From contig NZ_CP133605.1 in assembly GCF_031199965.1 (NCBI RefSeq), positions 129,501 to 193,500 on the forward strand: a DNA stretch of 64,000 nt. The letters run 5' to 3'. Below the pieces are notes generated by a model. It was not told where the DNA came from and did not search any database. It was given only the letters and a program-made list of their open reading frames with translations. Within the stretch, counting starts at the first letter, position 1, and each line of letters starts with the position of its first letter. Source of the DNA: Paenibacillus sp. D2_2 (GTDB lineage Bacteria; Bacillota; Bacilli; Paenibacillales; Paenibacillaceae). Shown one piece after another: positions 1-13,266 of the stretch. The position numbers were made by a program, and so were the translations under genes.

Positions 1-995
1 GTATTAATGGATTTGGACGTATCGGACGTTTGGCTTTCCGTCGTATTCAAAATGTTGAAGGCATCGAAGTAGTAGCTATCAATGACCTGACAGATGCTAA
101 AATGTTGGCTCATTTGTTGAAATATGATACTACGCAAGGTAAATTTGACGGTGAAGTTGAAGTTCATGACGGCTTCTTCAAAGTTAACGGTAAAGAAGTT
201 AAGGTTCTTGCTAACCGCAACCCTGAAGAATTGCCTTGGGGCGAGCTTGGCGTAGACATCGTTCTTGAGTGCACAGGCTTCTTCACAACAAAAGAAAAAG
301 CTGAACTTCACCTTAAAGGCGGCGCTAAAAAAGTCGTTATCTCCGCTCCAGCTACTGGCGACATGAAGACAGTTGTATACAACGTTAACCATGAAATCCT
401 TGATGGCTCTGAAACTGTTATCTCCGGTGCTTCTTGCACAACGAACTGCTTGGCTCCTATGGCTAAAGTACTTCAAGACAAATTCGGCATCGTAGAAGGC
501 TTGATGACTACGATTCATGCATATACTGGCGACCAAAACACTTTGGATGCTCCTCATGCGAAAGGCGACTTCCGTCGTGCTCGTGCAGCTGCTGAAAACA
601 TCATCCCTAACACAACTGGTGCTGCTAAAGCAATCGGTCTGGTTATTCCAGAATTGCAAGGTAAATTGGATGGCGCGGCTCAACGTGTTCCAGTTGCAAC
701 TGGTTCCTTGACTGAGCTCGTTACTGTTCTTGAGAAGAACGTAACTGTTGACGAAATCAACGCAGCAATGAAAGCAGCTTCTGATCCAGAAACTTATGGA
801 TATACTGAAGATGAAATCGTATCTTCCGACATCAAAGGTATGACTTTCGGTTCCCTATTCGATGCTACGCAAACTAAAGTATTGACAGTTGGCGACAAAC
901 AACTCGTTAAAACTGTAGCTTGGTACGACAACGAAATGTCCTACACTGCTCAATTGGTTCGTTCCCTGGAGTACTTCGCTAAGAAAGTTAAGTAA
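1..995 (+). CDS. gap: Glyceraldehyde-3-phosphate dehydrogenase, 5' truncated
   Basis: Cytosolic NAD-dependent GAPDH, the step of glycolysis that makes 1,3-bisphosphoglycerate. The window edge removes only the first few codons: in-frame translation begins INGFGRIGR, the Rossmann GxGxxG motif. The active-site segment SCTTNC with the catalytic Cys is present, and the C-terminal half is complete to the stop. It is the first visible gene of the classical gap-pgk-tpiA-gpmI-eno order; a cggR-type regulator would normally lie just upstream, outside the window. An internal TTG at 30 is not the true start. Very sure of family; gapA rather than gapB is inferred from the operon. Confidence 0.97.
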   Translation, partial: INGFGRIGRLAFRRIQNVEGIEVVAINDLTDAKMLAHLLKYDTTQGKFDGEVEVHDGFFKVNGKEVKVLANRNPEELPWGELGVDIVLECTGFFTTKEKAELHLKGGAKKVVISAPATGDMKTVVYNVNHEILDGSETVISGASCTTNCLAPMAKVLQDKFGIVEGLMTTIHAYTGDQNTLDAPHAKGDFRRARAAAENIIPNTTGAAKAIGLVIPELQGKLDGAAQRVPVATGSLTELVTVLEKNVTVDEINAAMKAASDPETYGYTEDEIVSSDIKGMTFGSLFDATQTKVLTVGDKQLVKTVAWYDNEMSYTAQLVRSLEYFAKKVK

Positions 996-1020
996 TTCCT
1001 GTTTATTGAAATATCACATA

Positions 1021-1058
1021 CCAAAGAGGAGTGACCTGCTATAAGGACTCCTCTTTGG
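1021..1058 (+). terminator. Hairpin between gap and pgk
   Basis: Perfect 12-bp inverted repeat (CCAAAGAGGAGT with its complement) around a 14-nt loop, 26 nt after the gap stop. The T-tract is very short, so it may be a partial terminator or an RNA processing/stability element that sets gap apart from the rest of the operon. The roughly 180 nt to pgk hold only a leader and the pgk ribosome site. Confidence 0.6.
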
Positions 1059-1240
1059 TTCATGGATTGATTATTATTAATTTTGTAAATCTAAGTTTTT
1101 TAGATGGACATTCACACACACATATATATTAAATAGAGAGCAATACCGCTTAGGAGAGAAATCTAAAGACATATTTGGATTTGTGAGGGACCGGCCACTG
1201 AGGAGCGGCACCGCGCATATTTAATAGGAGGAACGTGGAG

Positions 1241-3213
<1,973 letters not shown>

Positions 3214-3214
3214 G

Positions 3215-4761
3215 ATGACGACTCCAAAACCGGTAGCATTAATCATCATGGACGGCTTCGGACTTCGCAAGGAAGTAGAAGGCAACGCAGTTGCTCAAGC
3301 GAATAAGCCTAACTATGACCGTTATCTGAAGCAATATCCGAACACTACACTGACAGCTAGTGGTGAAGCGGTTGGTCTTCCTGAGGGTCAAATGGGTAAC
3401 TCCGAAGTAGGTCACCTTAACATCAGCGCCTGCCGGATCGTATATCAAGACTTGACCCGGATCTCGAAGTCGATTCGCGAAGGTGAATTCTTTGAGAACG
3501 AAACCTTGGTGAATGCGGTACGCAGTGCCAAGAACAAAGGTAAGAAGCTTCATCTGTATGGCCTTTTGTCCGATGGCGGCGTGCACAGTCATATTAACCA
3601 TATGCTTGCGATGCTTGATCTGGCTAAGAAGAAGATATGAATGAAGTTTATATTCATGCCTTCCTCGATGGCCGTGACGTAGCTCCGGACAGCTCAAAGA
3701 GATATCTGGAGATTCTAATCAACAAGATCAACGAAATTGGCATCGGTAAGATTGCTACAGTACAAGGTCGCTACTATGCGATGGACCGCGATAAGCGTTG
3801 GGAACGTGTAGAGAAATCCTACCGTGCTATCGTATATGGCGAAGGACCGAAATATACCGATCCGATCAAGGCGGTTACGGAGTCTTACGAGAAGTCCGTA
3901 TTTGACGAATTCGTAATGCCGACGGTCATCGTAGATGAGAATGATCAACCTGTCGGTTTGGTTGAATCGGAAGATTCCGTAATCTTCCTGAACTTCCGTC
4001 CTGACCGTGCGATTCAATTGTCCAATGCATTTACGAACGAAGATTTCCGTGGTTTCGACCGTGGACCAAAATGTCCGAAGAATCTTCACTTCGTATGCTT
4101 GACGCTCTTCTCGGAGACAGTCAACGGATATGTTGCCTATTCCCCTAAGAATCTGGATAACACATTCGGTGAAGTGTTGGTACAGAACGGTAAGAAGCAA
4201 CTTCGTATTGCTGAGACCGAGAAGTATCCGCACGTTACGTTCTTCTTTAGCGGAGGACGTGATACTGAGCTTCCTGGCGAGACTCGCGTACTGATCAATT
4301 CGCCGAAGGTGGCAACTTATGACCTTCAGCCAGAGATGAGCGCTTATGAATTGGCTGAGGCTTGTGTGAAGGAAATTGAGAAGGATGTGCACGATGCAAT
4401 CATTCTCAACTTCGCTAATCCGGACATGGTTGGTCACTCCGGTATGCTGGAACCTACTATTAAGGCGGTTGAAGTAACCGACGAATGCGTAGGCAAGGTT
4501 GTTGATGCAGTTAAAGCTAAGGGCGGCGTAGTTATTATTATTGCTGACCATGGTAATGCGGATATGGAATTCGACGAGCTCGGACGTCCGCATACAGCTC
4601 ATACAACGAACCCAGTACCATTTATCGTGACTGACGAGAATGTTGTACTCCGCGAGAGCGGTATTCTGGCTGATGTGGCTCCAACGCTGCTTGACCTGAT
4701 GGGACTTCCTAAGCCGGAAGAAATGACTGGTCAATCCATGATTGCCAGCCGTAAAGCATAA
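3215..4761 (+). CDS. gpmI: 2,3-bisphosphoglycerate-independent phosphoglycerate mutase (frameshifted as read)
   Basis: Manganese-dependent interconversion of 3- and 2-phosphoglycerate. The N-terminal part carries MDGFG and the active-site Ser in [11 protein letters not shown]; the C-terminal part carries the metal-binding DHGNAD. The frame breaks near 3628-3631: the first frame ends LAKKKI-stop at 3640, and the rest ([14 protein letters not shown] onward) continues one frame back. Restoring one G in the GAAGAAG stretch gives a normal protein of about 515 aa. Because this gene is normally essential for glycolysis and all its neighbours are intact, an indel error is more likely than a null mutation. 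Confidence 0.93.
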
Positions 4762-4768
4762 ATATTAG

Positions 4769-6121
<1,353 letters not shown>

Positions 6122-6165
6122 GATATAGAGGAATTCAGCTAGTTCCAACATCATAGTCAGTCATA

Positions 6166-6203
6166 AGAAAGGATCTGTCCGAGACGTCGGCAGGTCCTTT
6201 CCT
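6166..6203 (+). terminator. Terminator after eno
   Basis: Imperfect inverted repeat (AAGGATCTGTCCG with CGGCAGGTCCTTT) about 50 nt after the eno stop, closing the glycolytic operon. Confidence 0.65.
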
Positions 6204-6322
6204 CGTGGTGCAGTTGTTATTCTCTGGGTGTTGTGCTACAATAATAGTGCTGTTTTTATATCTAAATTTAAGTTGGCAGGAAAATAAATTTTGTTTCGTT
6301 CTGACTTGGGAGGTGGATTTGG

Positions 6323-6556
6323 ATGAATGTCTTTTTAGAGGTACTGCTCGTTATTTTCTCTGTAGGTCTGATTGTAATTGTATTGCTGCAGGAAGGGAAG
6401 AGCGCAGGGCTCGCCGGCGCCATCTCCGGGGGTGCAGAACATCTCTTCGGGAAGAAGAAGGCACGCGGTATGGAACTGGTGCTTGAACGGACCACAGTGG
6501 TATTAGCTGCCGGTTTCTTCATTATGGCGATCGTCGTGGCTGTTTTCGCGAAGTAG
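6323..6556 (+). CDS. secG: Preprotein translocase subunit SecG
   Basis: Small accessory subunit of the SecYEG channel. 77 aa with two predicted membrane helices (about 2-21 and 53-75) and the conserved linker LLQEGKSAGLAGAISGGAE. GGGAGGTGG lies just upstream of ATG 6323. Position between eno and rnr matches the Bacillus-type order secG-rnr-smpB-ssrA. Confidence 0.95.
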   Translation: MNVFLEVLLVIFSVGLIVIVLLQEGKSAGLAGAISGGAEHLFGKKKARGMELVLERTTVVLAAGFFIMAIVVAVFAK

Positions 6557-6578
6557 TCTGTTACTTAACTAATCTAAT

Positions 6579-6624
6579 GAAGGGTTGTCCTTATCGTTAA
6601 GATATAAGGGACAACCCTTTTTGT
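6579..6624 (+). terminator. Terminator after secG
   Basis: AAGGGTTGTCC pairs with GGGACAACCCTTT and is followed by TTTTTG, so secG appears to be transcribed separately from rnr. Confidence 0.8.
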
Positions 6625-6780
6625 GTATACCGATCCTTGGTGGTTCAGGAAAAAGGGATGTGGAAATCGCATTTCGTGTATACTAGAGTAAGGAGAAGGA
6701 TTGGAAATTATTTTCTGGTAATGATCGAACATTTAAATACATACCGGTAAATTGGATAGGCCGGCTGAAGGTGGGATTTT

Positions 6781-9604
6781 ATGATAACAGAAGCAGATTT
6801 GCTCGCGTTCATGCGCGAACAGGCATATAAACCGATGACGTATCAGGAATTGGAGGAGTATTTTCAAATTTCTGACGCTGCGGAGTTCAAAGAATTTCTG
6901 AAGCTGTTGAATCGATTAGAACAAGAAGGAAAAATTGTATTAACAAGAAGTCAGCGATATGGGATTCCCGAACGGATGAATCTGGTGAAAGGGCGTCTAC
7001 AGGCACATGCCAAAGGCTTTGCATTTCTGATTCCAGAGGACCGCGAGCATCCCGATGTATATATTCATGCCAATGATCTAAAAAGCGCGATGAACGGCGA
7101 TACGGTATTGGTACGAATCAATTCGAAGAGCGTAGCTGGAGGTAAGCTAGAAGGCGAAGTAATTCGCATCGTTACACGTGCGGTTGTTCAGGTTGTCGGC
7201 GTCTTCCAGAACTTAGAGGCTTACGGTTTCGTATTACCGGATGATAAACGGATTAATCGGGATATTTTTATTCCGAAGGAGTCTTTTGCCGGGGCGGTCG
7301 ATGGCGAGAAGGTTGTCGTTCGTATCGTGAATTATCCGGAGGGGAGATCGGCTGCGGAAGGTGAGATTATTGAAATTCTCGGACATAAAGACGACCCGGG
7401 TATTGATATCCTATCGATTATCCGCAAGCATCAATTGCCTGAGGCATTCCCTGATGATGTGATGGCGGAAGCGACGGAAGCACCGGATGAGATTGCCGAG
7501 GAGGATATCGTTAAGCAGGGACGACGTGATTTGCGCGATAAAGTAATTGTCACGATCGATGGCGAAGACGCCAAGGACCTGGATGATGCGGTCAATGTGG
7601 AACTGTTGCCTAACGGGCATTATAAGCTTGGGGTGCATATTGCCGATGTAGGCTATTATGTCAGAGAAGGCTCCAAGCTCGATCATGAGGCTTATAACCG
7701 TGGTTGCAGTGTATACCTGGTAGACCGGGTAATTCCTATGCTGCCGCATCGGCTGTCGAACGGGATTTGCTCTCTAAATCCGAAGGTAGATCGGTTTACG
7801 CTGTCCTGTGAGATGGAATTCGATGAGAAGCTGCATGTCGTGAAGCATGATGTTTTTACAAGTGTGATTCGGACAACGGAGCGAATGACCTACACCAATG
7901 TCCGCAAAATAGTACTCGAAGAAGATCCAGAGGTGACTGAACGTTATAGCGATCTGGTCGATATGTTCAAGACGATGCGTGATCTAGCGATGAAGCTGCG
8001 CTCGAAGCGGATGAAACGGGGCGCGGTAGACTTTGATTTTGAAGAATCAAAGGTGCTAGTGGATGAGAACGGTAAAGTAACTGATATCGTCAAACGGGAG
8101 CGTTCGATTGCTGAACAGATCATCGAAGAGTTTATGCTGGCGGCCAATGAGACGGTGGCGGAGCATTTCCACTGGTTGAAGGTACCGTTCATTTATCGGA
8201 TCCATGAAGACCCTGATCAGGAGAAGCTAATGAACTTCATGGCATTTGCCGCTAACTTCGGTTATGCCGTCAAGGGTGGCAAGAGCAATAAGATACATCC
8301 ACGTGCTCTGCAGACGCTGCTTGAGGATATACAAGGGACGAAGGAACAGACAGTTATCAGCACGATGATGCTGCGGTCGATGAAGCAGGCGAAGTATGAT
8401 GCCGAGAGCACGGGGCATTTCGGATTGGCGGCAGAGTTCTATACGCACTTCACATCGCCGATTCGCCGTTATCCTGACCTTGTGATTCACCGCATTATCC
8501 GTGAGGTAGTCGAACATAATGGCGTGCTGCCTGCGGATCGGCAGGAGTATCTCGCCAGCCGGATGCAGGAAATTGCGCAGCAATCGTCCGAACGTGAGAG
8601 AGTTGCGGTTGAGGCGGAACGAGATACTGAACAGCTTAAGAAGGCAGAGTATATGCTGGACAAGGTCGGGAAGTATTCCCTGGCATGATCAGCAGTGTTA
8701 CGAGCTTTGGGATGTTCGTTGAACTGGAGAATACCGTTGAAGGTCTGATTCACATCAGTACGATGACGGATGATTATTACCATTTCCATGAGCAACATAT
8801 GGCGCTGATCGGGGAGCGGACCTCGCGGATCTTTCGCATCGGAGATGAAGTGGAAATCCGGGTGGCTCGGGTAAATATGGACGAGCATACCATTGACTTC
8901 GAGCTTGTCGATATGAAGCCGCGGAAGCGGGAGGGCTCTTCGGAGAAGGCGGCGGCGGTCGTGATTCGCGTGGCCCGCGTGACGGATTCAGAGCGGGCAA
9001 ACGGAGCGGTGGACGAGCTGGTGATGGTGATGGTAGAGGTGCTCGTGCAGGAGCTGGCGGGAAATCGAGTGGTAAGCAGGGAAGAGCCGGCAAAGCTGGT
9101 GGACAGACTGGCGGCAAGACCGGTGGCAAGAGTGGTAAAGTAGGTAAAACGGTTAAGTCGGGCGATAAGAGTGGTAAGTCGGGTAAGGGCCCGGCACTGG
9201 CTAGCGCGAATCAGGCTGGTTCTGGAGAGAACTGGATAGACAGTATACCTGTTGATAATGGTACGTATAAGGGGAGACGAAGCAAGCGCAAGGGTTCCAC
9301 TGGCGATGGCGTAGGAGATACGCCTGCGGTGAGCTTTGGCTTCGGCTCCGGCAAGGGTGGCTATGCCGCTGGGTCGGTTGCCGTCAGCCGTGATGGCGGT
9401 GGCTATCGAACCGGCGAGAAACGTTCACGGCGTGGACGCACGAGCGAAGAGAACACTGGCGGCGGAAGCGGGGGCAATGTTGCCGATGAGACCGTGACTC
9501 CGCCATCGCGTAAGGGGCGTGGCGGCAAGAGCAGTGGCAGCAGTCGCAAAACCAAGTCTGGTGGAAATAGCACCGCCGCCTTCGTACGCAAGAAGAAAAA
9601 ATAG
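6781..9604 (+). CDS. rnr: Ribonuclease R with long Gly/Lys/Arg-rich tail (two frameshifts as read)
   Basis: 3'-5' exoribonuclease that degrades structured RNA and, with SmpB-tmRNA, non-stop mRNA. In order: N-terminal winged helix (about 1-70), cold-shock-like domains, RNB domain with the metal-binding Asp cluster in [10 protein letters not shown], then an S1 domain ([14 protein letters not shown]). The frame breaks at 8668-8670 (GGG where GGGG restores [13 protein letters not shown]) and again at 8929-8931. The restored frame continues to 9604 as about 225 residues rich in G, K, R and S, giving roughly 941 aa against about 780 in B. subtilis. The tail probably binds RNA or ribosomes. AAGGTGGG precedes ATG 6781. 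Confidence 0.93.
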
Positions 9605-9635
9605 TCTGATATAGATTGCTTGCTTGTACTTAAGT

Positions 9636-9673
9636 AGAGCGAATGGAGCCTGGGGGCTACATTCGCTCTTTTA
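9636..9673 (+). terminator. Terminator after rnr
   Basis: AGAGCGAAT pairs with ATTCGCTCT, followed by TTTTA, about 30 nt after the rnr stop. Confidence 0.8.
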
Positions 9674-9684
9674 GTTAGTGAGTC

Positions 9685-9720
9685 GGATATTTGGATATTT
9701 GGATATTTGGATATTTGGAT
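9685..9720. repeat. 8-bp tandem repeat
   Basis: Four and a half head-to-tail copies of GGATATTT. Too short and unspaced for CRISPR; a simple microsatellite that may vary in length between strains. Confidence 0.9.
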
Positions 9721-9768
9721 TGACCTGTAGTCTCGCTTGAACTGTCCTGTGTAAATGTATTTTTTATT

Positions 9769-9931
9769 AAAATGTCTTTCAGAAGGTGGACACTTATGTA
9801 GAGGTGTGACAAGTAGCTTCCAATGTAGAAGACCATATATATAGAGGTATTATTGTTTCAAGCCCTATATATTGATTTTCTGGATCAGATCTGAATATAC
9901 CCCTAGTGTCCACTTTTGAAAAGACATTTTT
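9769..9931. repeat. MITE-like element with 26-bp terminal inverted repeats
   Basis: The left end AAAATGTCTTTCAGAAGG continues to GGACACT; the right end AGTGTCCACTTTTGAAAAGA continues to CATTTT. They are inverted copies with about three mismatches. The 163-bp unit is AT-rich, has no ORF, and sits in the otherwise featureless 645-nt gap between rnr and smpB. It looks like a non-autonomous transposon end pair. Confidence 0.6.
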
Positions 9932-10266
9932 CGAAATTGTCCATGTAGAGGAGACGAAGAAGGGCTCTTGTACATCATAATTGTATATATAACGATATTC
10001 ATAAATAGATATCTATAATGAAATACTCATTTTATTTACTAATTGATGAATTTGATGTACGTTCTGGTGTACTAAAAGTGAGCGATTGGATGATATATTG
10101 TTTTTTCAGTGATTGTGAAAGTAATTTGATTCAGTGTTATTAGATTTAAGCTTTATCGGTGATGATGGGGAACGGGGCGATTTCTTGATTTTAGCCTGTA
10201 GAGTTGGTACAATAAATCTCTAGTGTACTTGATCGAATGGGTTGAACGATGAGGAGGAGAATGGAC

Positions 10267-10746
10267 ATGGGTAAGAAAAATGATGGCAAGGTTTTGGCGC
10301 AGAATAAAAAAGCTTCCCATGACTACTTCATTGAAGAAACCTTTGAGGCAGGTATGGTGCTGACGGGCACGGAGATTAAATCCGTCCGCAATGCCCGGGT
10401 GAATATTAATGATGCTTTTGCGACGATTCGTAATGGTGAGATTCATATTCATAACATGCATATTAGCCCTTTTGAGCAGGGAAATCGGCATAATCCAACG
10501 GATCCGACTCGTGCTCGCAAGCTGTTGATGCATAAGGTACAGATTAATAAGCTGCTTGGTCTCTCCAAGCAGGAAGGCTACTCGATTATTCCGCTGAAGA
10601 TTTATGTTCGCAACGGATACGCGAAGCTGTTGATCGGACTAGGTAAAGGTAAGAAGCAATACGACAAGCGTGAGGCGGCCGCCAAGCGGGATGCACAACG
10701 CGATATTCAACGTATTTTACGAGAGAAGCAGAAAGTGGCAAGATAA
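10267..10746 (+). CDS. smpB: SsrA-binding protein SmpB
   Basis: Binds tmRNA and places it in the A site of stalled ribosomes for trans-translation. 159 aa, standard length, with the conserved N-terminal [20 protein letters not shown], the GTEIKSVR segment, and the basic C-terminal tail [15 protein letters not shown] that enters the mRNA channel. GAGGAGGA at 10251-10258 is 8 nt before ATG 10267, better than the ATG at 10261. Lies 157 nt before ssrA, its RNA partner. Confidence 0.97.
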   Translation: MGKKNDGKVLAQNKKASHDYFIEETFEAGMVLTGTEIKSVRNARVNINDAFATIRNGEIHIHNMHISPFEQGNRHNPTDPTRARKLLMHKVQINKLLGLSKQEGYSIIPLKIYVRNGYAKLLIGLGKGKKQYDKREAAAKRDAQRDIQRILREKQKVAR

Positions 10747-10902
10747 ACATTTATGTCATTGGATAGGCTATTTATTGCCTGTTCTTCCTTCAAGTCCATA
10801 AGCATTACGGATTCGAAGTGTGTTATACTAAGTGATGTAAGCAAGTAATGATTTTTTTAAGCACCTTTGCCGGATACTCTTGAGATCCAGCCTTTATAAT
10901 AC

Positions 10903-11264
10903 GGGGGCGTTTTTGGATTCGACGGGGGTAGTTCGAGCATGGGTAGCGGGTAGTGGGGACGCGTCCGCTTCATCAACGCTAAAGCCTATTAAACGGCAAA
11001 CAACAAAACAACTTCGCATTAGCAGCTTAATAACCTGTTAGCGAGCTCCTACCCTGCATCGCCCATGTGCCGGAATAGGGGCCCAACTTTAGTGGGATAC
11101 GCTGTCACATCTCCGCCTGGGGTGTGCTGAAGAAGACAATCAGGCTGACCTTAACGATAGCCGGTTACGGGGCGCTTGCTAAGGTGACATCAAAACTGTG
11201 ACTACACCCGTAGACACCTATGTGGCGTTGCCTTCGGACAGGGGTTCGACTCCCCTCGCCTCCA
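10903..11264 (+). ncRNA. ssrA: Transfer-messenger RNA (tmRNA)
   Basis: The 5' GGGGGCG and 3' CGCCTCC form the acceptor stem; GGATTCGACGGGG and GGGGTTCGACTCCCC are the conserved D-like and T-arm sequences. The tag frame at 10995-11027 encodes GKQQNNFALAA followed by two TAA stops, so the expected tag is Ala plus this peptide. A TATAAT-like box at about 10896-10901 is too close to be the main promoter; TATACT near 10825 is a better -10. The 3' end is the island attachment site. Confidence 0.96.
11245..11264 (+). other. Left attachment site (ssrA 3' end)
   Basis: The 20-bp string GTTCGACTCCCCTCGCCTCC, within the tmRNA T-arm and acceptor, is repeated exactly at 23891-23910. Tyrosine integrases commonly use ssrA 3' ends and restore the gene on insertion. 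The region between the copies is gene-poor, repeat-rich and full of accessory genes. Confidence 0.8.
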
Positions 11265-11270
11265 TTGTGA

Positions 11271-11300
11271 AAACCCAGTCCTGATAAGGGCTGGGTTTTT
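11271..11300 (+). terminator. tmRNA terminator
   Basis: AACCCAGTCC and GGGCTGGGTT form a stem ending in TTTTT, directly after ssrA. Similar AACCC-type terminators follow the ssrA-like scars at 12542 and 23916. Confidence 0.85.
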
Positions 11301-11314
11301 GTTATACCCAAAAA

Positions 11315-11387
11315 TGTAGACAGATTGTAGACATCAGAAAATATACTATTGTTTTATCGGCTATGTTGTAGACAATTTGTCTACAAC
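11315..11387. repeat. TGTAGAC repeats, possible integrase arm sites
   Basis: Two direct TGTAGAC copies (11315-11321, 11326-11332), then a 23-bp palindrome at 11365-11387 built from TTGTAGACAA and its inverse. The same motif follows the scars at 12592-12659, 17789-17811 and 23947-23980. This placement next to each att-like core suggests arm-type recombinase sites. Confidence 0.55.
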
Positions 11388-11566
11388 ATTTTTGGTATCG
11401 GTTCTAAACACACGTTGACACGGCTGTCAGGATAGAAAGAGGTTTTGGTTTTGAGGGTGTCTAGTGCGAAATGAAGTTGTTTTATGTTCTCTATCGCAAA
11501 AGGTAAATTGCTAAGACCAATGTTTGCGAGGAATTCCAACTCCAATGTATATATTTTTTTTGGCAT

Positions 11567-11598
11567 AAAAAACAGGCATACCACTTGGGCATGCCTGC
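11567..11598 (-). terminator. Terminator of the EVE-like gene
   Basis: On the minus strand GGCATGCCCAAGTGGTATGCC is a hairpin followed by TGTTTTTT, immediately beyond the stop at 11610. The small minus-strand frame beyond it (11381-11584) is therefore probably not a gene. Confidence 0.75.
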
Positions 11599-11609
11599 TA
11601 ATGTAGATA

Positions 11610-12245
11610 TTATAATTTCGAGTGCTGTAATATAATTTCAGCAGCTCGTAGGGAGACAGTTACGTTCTGGCTAGTTAGTGCCTCTTCTAATACTTGAATG
11701 GCTTTATCAATTAGGTGTTCAACATTAGGACCAGGCAATTGCTCAGAGTCAATTAAATCTGTATCACCTATAATTTCAGCAATTAAGGGTAGATGCTTAG
11801 TGAGATCAGCAGTTGCTCCTGGGAATCGAAGAGACTTTAACAAAGCTTCTGGTAATTCATTTCGTAAGACAGGTTGTTTATCAAAGAACCACTTTACCCC
11901 GCGCTGATGAGGGAACCCAATACCATCTTGATCTACGTCTAAATGTGACTCATAAATATAGTTACTGTTAATTTCCGCAAGGTAAACATCGCGAGCGTTT
12001 TCATCAGGAACAACAACGAGGTCCCCAGAATTCATAAATCGAACTAATCTCTCGACATTGCCAATACCTGACTCCCAGTTTTGGTTTTTTGGTGCATTTC
12101 TGAGTCGTTCACGAAGTTCATCATTAGAGAGATTTTCTAATGAACCGCCTACTGGGTATCCAACAGCTATTCTGTTGTTGTCCAAAAAGTATTGCATTTG
12201 ATTTGTACCGTGAGGCATTGGGCGAAGTAGCCATAATTTAGTCAT
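11610..12245 (-). CDS. EVE/PUA-like domain protein, possible modified-base reader
   Basis: 211 aa. The start MTKLWLLRPMPHGTNQM, the following FLDNNRIAVGYPVGG, then GDLVVVPD, VYLAEINSNYIYE and PHQRGVKWF resemble the N-terminal PUA-superfamily domain of McrBC/Mrr-type restriction proteins, which reads modified bases. No nuclease motif is seen in the C-terminal part, so it would be a reader without an effector. The ATG at 12245 with AGGAGC upstream is preferred to the longer open frame. Alone on its strand in the first unit of the ssrA island, with its own promoter and terminator. Family assignment is from memory of motifs and moderate. Confidence 0.5.
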   Translation of the reverse strand: MTKLWLLRPMPHGTNQMQYFLDNNRIAVGYPVGGSLENLSNDELRERLRNAPKNQNWESGIGNVERLVRFMNSGDLVVVPDENARDVYLAEINSNYIYESHLDVDQDGIGFPHQRGVKWFFDKQPVLRNELPEALLKSLRFPGATADLTKHLPLIAEIIGDTDLIDSEQLPGPNVEHLIDKAIQVLEEALTSQNVTVSLRAAEIILQHSKL

Positions 12246-12260
12246 AGATAACACGCTCCT

Positions 12261-12364
12261 AATGTGTTTTTTATGTGCACAGTTCTGATTCACATTTAAA
12301 ATATATCATGACTTTAAATCGCTTGTCAAATGTGTTTATTATGATCACAGATGTGGATCACATT
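12261..12364 (-). promoter_or_regulatory. Promoter flanked by two 36-bp operator-like repeats
   Basis: On the minus strand TTGACA (12324-12329) and TATATT (12300-12305) are 18 bp apart. The promoter is bracketed by two related 36-bp sequences, 12261-12296 and 12329-12364. Both run from AATGTG to CACATT and match at about 28 of 36 positions. One lies between -10 and start codon, the other just upstream of -35: a layout suited to looping or cooperative repression. Confidence 0.6.
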
Positions 12365-12497
12365 CATTAAAGAATTATTATGTCTCGTTCATAAAGCTAT
12401 CATCGGAAACAATTACATTAGATGAATTAGCAAGACAAGACTGGTAGAAAGGAGCTTATGAAATCGAAGAGATTATAGTGTTTGATGGGCGATACTC

Positions 12498-12570
12498 GGG
12501 TGATATCATAACCGTGACTACACCCCTCGCCTCCATCTTGAAAAACCCGACCTTATAAGGTTGGGTTTTT
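12498..12570 (+). other. Damaged ssrA-like 3' end with terminator
   Basis: GGTGATATCATAACCGTGAC and the following TACACCC match the tmRNA segment at 11183-11209 with a few changes, then jump straight to CTCGCCTCC, skipping the T-arm. A terminator (AAACCCGACC with GGTTGGGTTT) follows at 12542-12570. This is best read as a diverged ssrA end left by an earlier integration. Confidence 0.6.
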
Positions 12571-12636
12571 GTTTTGATTGAAAATTGTAGACGAATTGTA
12601 GAAGTAGGGTCATTTGACTTCTTTTTTCTGAAAATA

Positions 12637-12717
12637 TTGTAGACAACTCGTCTACGACTTTTATAACTGCACACGACTTTTTTGATAAGTTGTCATAAAC
12701 TCTATACGGGAACATGG
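12637..12717. repeat. Island direct repeat, copy 1
   Basis: Starts TTGTAGACAACTCGTCTACG, continues through TTATAACTGCACA and ends near GGGAACAT. A second copy with about 80-85% identity is at 17789-17870. The two copies bracket the segment with the UDG-like and ABC-3C genes, suggesting that segment arrived as one unit. Confidence 0.7.
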
Positions 12718-12985
12718 GTTATTGGTTCACTCTACCGCAGCAGGCCGATATCTTGTGCCACGGCGACGCAAATATAATCAAATACGCCGATGAATACGTG
12801 AATTGTTTTCTATACAAGGAATATAGATCGAAAGTGAAAGCATTCAAAAAATGGTTGAAAACAGAACTCCATCGAAACGTGAAGGAATGGATCATGAGTA
12901 CAAACCTGGAATGATGAAATGAAGAGCCGTATGCCTTAATTGGGTTCGTACGGAACGGATCTGTGAGGCTCATGTCTACTAGACT
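12714..12985 (+). pseudogene. Group II intron 3' remnant (reverse transcriptase fragment and domain V)
   Basis: The open frame 12714-12914 contains IIKYADEYVNCFLYKEYRSK, like the YADD box of group II intron reverse transcriptases with the last D changed to E, and nothing else of the protein. At 12921-12965 GAGCCGTATG pairs with CGTACGG in the manner of intron domain V. The fragment has no 5' part here. The 280 nt after it, up to 13266, show no gene. Confidence 0.55.
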
Positions 12986-13266
12986 GGACTAGCTTAAATT
13001 ACTGAATAGACCCTTGATGAGTGTAATGTGGTCTGCTAATTGAGGTTGCTACATTCTTTTATATCGAAAAACTCTTTTGCGGTTATTTAGGTTCTTTTGT
13101 AACATTTTTTAAAATCAGATCCTATGTCCTTAATTTTGCAATTTTTATTGTTTGGAGCTAAGAAAAGCTAGTTATATTCAATGTGGTAATTATTGATTAA
13201 AAGGAAAATATAGTCTACTCTGTAGAGGGTGATTTGTGATTGTTATGAATTCTAGGGGGGATTTGA

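Noticed and set aside
8755-9129. Proline-rich minus-strand frame opposite the rnr tail
   Set aside because: It is the complement of the Gly/Arg-rich RNase R tail; proline repeats arise from GGN codons.
9685-9720. Possible CRISPR-like repeat
   Set aside because: Unit is 8 bp with no spacers and no cas genes; a microsatellite.
11381-11584. 67-codon minus-strand frame downstream of the EVE-like gene
   Set aside because: Lies beyond that gene's terminator, lacks a good ribosome site and overlaps the putative integrase arm palindrome.
12456-12715. Small minus-strand frames at island junctions (12456-12715, 17515-17798, 23769-23983)
   Set aside because: They arise from the repeated terminator/att sequence read on the minus strand and have no start signals.
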